Below, in pieces: positions 62,290 through 64,000 of a stretch of 64,000 nt of DNA. A model generated the notes under the pieces. The model did not search any database, had not been told where the DNA came from, and saw only the letters and a program-made list of their open reading frames with translations. Source of the DNA: Methylobacterium longum (lineage in GTDB: Bacteria > Pseudomonadota > Alphaproteobacteria > Rhizobiales > Beijerinckiaceae). Location of the stretch: NCBI RefSeq assembly GCF_022179385.1, contig NZ_BPQS01000009.1:1-64000 (forward strand), given 5' to 3'. The translations under genes were made by a program, and so were the position numbers. How positions within the stretch are numbered: position 1 is the first letter of the stretch; every line of letters begins with the position of its first letter.

Positions 62290-62771
62290 GCGCGACGCCG
62301 GGAGCGGGTGTGGCCGGTCCCGGTAGGGCGCGGGATCGATCGGTCCCTGCCAGGCCCTAGTCTCGATCAGGCAGGCATCCAGCGCCGCCGCGAGCGCGGC
62401 CTCGTGCCTGCCGGTGGCGACGAAAGCCAGCCCTTGACCTCGGTCACGCCAGACTCCGCTGGCGACCGGCCATCGCCGCCGCAGTACCGCCGACCACCCG
62501 CGCCCCCGGCGCGGAGATCCAGGGGCGGCGCTCGAGAGGATGATCTGGCCGACCCGATCGGGCCGCGACGACAGCCAGAGAGCGCCCTTGGCCCCGGTCA
62601 TGCCGGGCCGAATGGCGTTGACGAGGGCGCTGAGGCGCTCAGTCGATGACGATGACCAGCGACGCGGCGGCCGTCATGGTTGGTGAGCAGGCGATTGAGC
62701 AGATATGTCGGACTGGCTTCGAGGAAGCCTGGTAGGACCACAATCGGAACGCCGGAATCCCCCTGCAACAT
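62290..62771 (-). pseudogene. Decayed COG0523 (CobW/ZigA-type) zinc GTPase gene
   Basis: Two recognisable pieces on the minus strand. From an ATG at 62771 the first about 40 residues read VPIVVLPGFLEASPTYLLNR then LLTNHDGRRVA, which matches the COG0523 start V-T-V-L-S-G-F-L-G-A-G-K-T-T-L-L-N but with the Walker A residues destroyed (GAGKTT to EASPTY). Near 62650 an extra G shifts the frame just before V-I-V-I-D. The next piece, about 62325-62610 in another frame, is a CobW C-terminal domain: GAKGALWLSSRPDRVGQI, a W-S-A-V-L-x-R-R-W-P block, and LAFVATGRHEAAL with LDACLI, then D-P-A-P-Y and P-L-P. The middle of the protein (about 200 residues) is missing. Confidence 0.75.
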
Positions 62772-62785
62772 CAGGGGATGATAGT

Positions 62786-62799
62786 GTTATAACGTATCA
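62786..62799. promoter_or_regulatory. Zur-like motif, copy 1
   Basis: GTTATAACGTATCA, containing the palindrome GTTATAAC (62786-62793) and flanked by TGATA (62779-62783) and TATCA (62795-62799). It lies 15 nt upstream of the decayed GTPase gene start, so it would have controlled that gene. The other strand reads TGATACGTTATAAC, which matches copies 2 and 3. Confidence 0.55.
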
Positions 62800-62847
62800 C
62801 AGTCATGGGCAGCGTGATCCCGAGGAGTGAAGGGGCGCGCATGTTGT

Positions 62848-62861
62848 TGCAACGATGTAAC
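62848..62861. promoter_or_regulatory. Zur-like motif, copy 2
   Basis: TGCAACGATGTAAC; shares 10 invariant positions of 14 with the other two copies. It stands in the middle of the divergent region, 93 nt before the receptor start. Confidence 0.45.
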
Positions 62862-62925
62862 GTTTCTGGGCAGCTCGAAGGGAGCGCCGGATTACCCCTT
62901 GCGCCAACTCGTTCCAGCGCGACAA

Positions 62926-62939
62926 TGAAACGATATAAC
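62926..62939. promoter_or_regulatory. Zur-like motif, copy 3
   Basis: TGAAACGATATAAC, ending 15 nt before the receptor ATG, a position suited to repression. With copy 1 it shares 15 of 18 positions over AGTGTTATAWCGTWTCAY when read in the opposite orientation. The TATAAC half-sites resemble alphaproteobacterial Zur operators. Confidence 0.55.
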
Positions 62940-62954
62940 ACTGTGTGAGTCTCG

Positions 62955-64000
62955 ATGTTTCTTTCTCGCCGCTTCGGCCTTCTCGCCAGCACGGTCCTGT
63001 CCTCGACCCTCTGCGCCGGCCTTCTGGGCATGTCCGTCGCCCAGGCCCAGCAGGCCGTGGCGCTCGACGAGATCAGCGTGACGAGTCCGAGCCCGATCCA
63101 GGCGCCGCGCGCGGCGCCGGTGGCCGATGCCGCGGTTCCGCCTGGCGTCCTGCCGGTGGCGACCAACACGTTCTCGCCCGTGACGGTGGTGACGCAGGAC
63201 CAGATCGCACGCGATCAGCCCCGGACCCTGGGAGACGCCCTGTTCGATCGGCCGGGTATCTCCGGGACCAGCTACGCGCCAGGCGCAGCCTCGCGACCGA
63301 TCATTCGCGGCCTCGACAACGCCCGGGTGCGCATCCAGGAGAACGGCATCGTCAATGGCGGTGTGTCCGACCTCGGCGAGGATCACGCCGTGCCGGTGAA
63401 CCCGCTGGTGGCCGACCGGATCGAGGTGATCCGCGGCCCCGCAACCCTGCGCTACGGCTCCGGTGCGATCGGCGGCGTGGTCTCGGCCGACAACAACCGC
63501 GTGCCGACCTTCATCCCCGCGAACGGGATGCAGGGACAGGTCACCAGCGGCTTCTCCAGCGTCGACAACGGTCGCCTCGGCGCCGCCACGGTGGATGCCG
63601 GCGGTGACGGCGTCGCGGTCCACGCCGACGGCTACAAGACCGCGAATGACAGCTACGCGATCCCCGGCGGGATCCAGCGCAACTCCTACAACGAGTCGCA
63701 GGGCGGCGCGGTCGGCATCTCGGCGATCGGCGACCGCGGCTTCGTGGGCATCTCCTTCAGCCACTACGACGCGGTCTACGCGATCCCCGGCGGCGTGGCC
63801 GAACAGGACCGGACCCGCCTCACCCCGAACCAGGACCGCATCCTGTCGCGGGGCGAATACCGCCCGCTCGACGGCCCGTTCGAGGTGATCCGCTACTGGG
63901 CGGGCTACTCGGTCTACCGCCACAACGAGGTCGGGATTGGCGATGACGGGATCGAGGGCGTCCAGGCGATCTTCAAGAACCGCGAGGCCGAGGGGCGGCT
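62955..64000 (+). CDS. TonB-dependent receptor, ZnuD-like (cut by window end)
   Basis: First 348 residues visible from the ATG at 62955. Signal peptide about 1-32 (ending AQAQ). A TonB-box-like segment ALDEISVTSP follows at about 36-45. The plug domain shows DQPRTLGDALFDRPGISGTS near 84-103, SRPIIRGLDNARVRIQENG near 109-127, and D-H-A-V-P-V-N-P-L near 137-145, then V-I-R-G-P-A-T-L-R-Y-G-S-G-A-I-G-G-V-V. This set, especially D-H-A-V-P with the I-R-G-L-D block, is that of the ZnuD group of outer-membrane zinc receptors rather than siderophore receptors. The barrel begins near 190 and continues past the window. Zur-like sites upstream support zinc uptake. Confidence 0.9.
   Translation, partial: MFLSRRFGLLASTVLSSTLCAGLLGMSVAQAQQAVALDEISVTSPSPIQAPRAAPVADAAVPPGVLPVATNTFSPVTVVTQDQIARDQPRTLGDALFDRPGISGTSYAPGAASRPIIRGLDNARVRIQENGIVNGGVSDLGEDHAVPVNPLVADRIEVIRGPATLRYGSGAIGGVVSADNNRVPTFIPANGMQGQVTSGFSSVDNGRLGAATVDAGGDGVAVHADGYKTANDSYAIPGGIQRNSYNESQGGAVGISAIGDRGFVGISFSHYDAVYAIPGGVAEQDRTRLTPNQDRILSRGEYRPLDGPFEVIRYWAGYSVYRHNEVGIGDDGIEGVQAIFKNREAEGR

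Noticed and set aside
1..64000. tRNA, rRNA, CRISPR arrays and complete insertion sequences
   Set aside because: I looked for T-loop sequences, spaced repeats and transposase motifs and found none convincing; a dedicated RNA or IS search would settle it.

Overview
The window looks like a chromosomal piece of a Methylobacterium-type alphaproteobacterium (Hyphomicrobiales). The evidence is very high GC coding sequence, a NepR/EcfG-type sigma factor, TTAA-N7-TTAA CtrA boxes, DUF2093, YcgN, an NrsF-type anti-sigma factor and DUF1214/DUF1254 proteins. I see no rRNA, tRNA, CRISPR array or intact insertion sequence. The species call is inference.

Layout. 0-6.2 kb: an AT-rich gene-poor stretch, an orphan ParA/TraL-like ATPase with a small membrane partner, a di-heme cytochrome c peroxidase, PBP1C and a small ORF. 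6.8-12.8 kb: a fused LplT-Aas phospholipid repair protein, a small membrane protein, an SDR and an MBL-fold protein. 12.8-20.6 kb: a chemoreceptor with a C-terminal globin domain, a cobalt-type nitrile hydratase operon (alpha, beta, accessory), a divergent NepR-EcfG fusion sigma factor, and a second chemoreceptor behind a perfect CtrA box. 20.8-33.5 kb: amide/peptide catabolism. A substrate-binding protein and an amidase run left, and a tightly coupled operon (TPP enzyme, penicillin acylase, MlrC, M20 peptidase, NmrA) runs right from a shared promoter with an 8-bp inverted repeat; a second amidase closes the region.

33.8-42.6 kb: a small ORF, a metallophosphoesterase, a VIT-only iron transporter, the lipid A/Kdo block (DUF374 acyltransferase, waaA, lpxK), DUF2093, ribF, a CheY-CheZ pair and a creatininase-family amidohydrolase. 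42.7-57.0 kb: DUF1223, an ECF sigma/NrsF pair, YcgN, PBP1A, DUF1214 and DUF1254, a lipoprotein, small secreted and cytosolic proteins, gshB, a Na+/H+ antiporter, an OprB porin and a gamma-glutamyltransferase. 57.0-64.0 kb: a methyltransferase, OsmC, divergent bioF/bioA, a receiver protein, a MarR regulator, the remains of a COG0523 zinc-type GTPase, and a ZnuD-like TonB receptor cut by the window end and preceded by three copies of a Zur-like motif.

Most notable: the chemoreceptor-globin fusion (12799-15330), the NepR-EcfG fusion (17699-18403), and the zinc-type locus at the right end, where an apparently Zur-controlled receptor stands divergent to a decayed zinc GTPase gene. Nitrile hydratase plus two amidase-signature enzymes could form a nitrile to amide to acid route, but nothing in the sequence proves they share a substrate.
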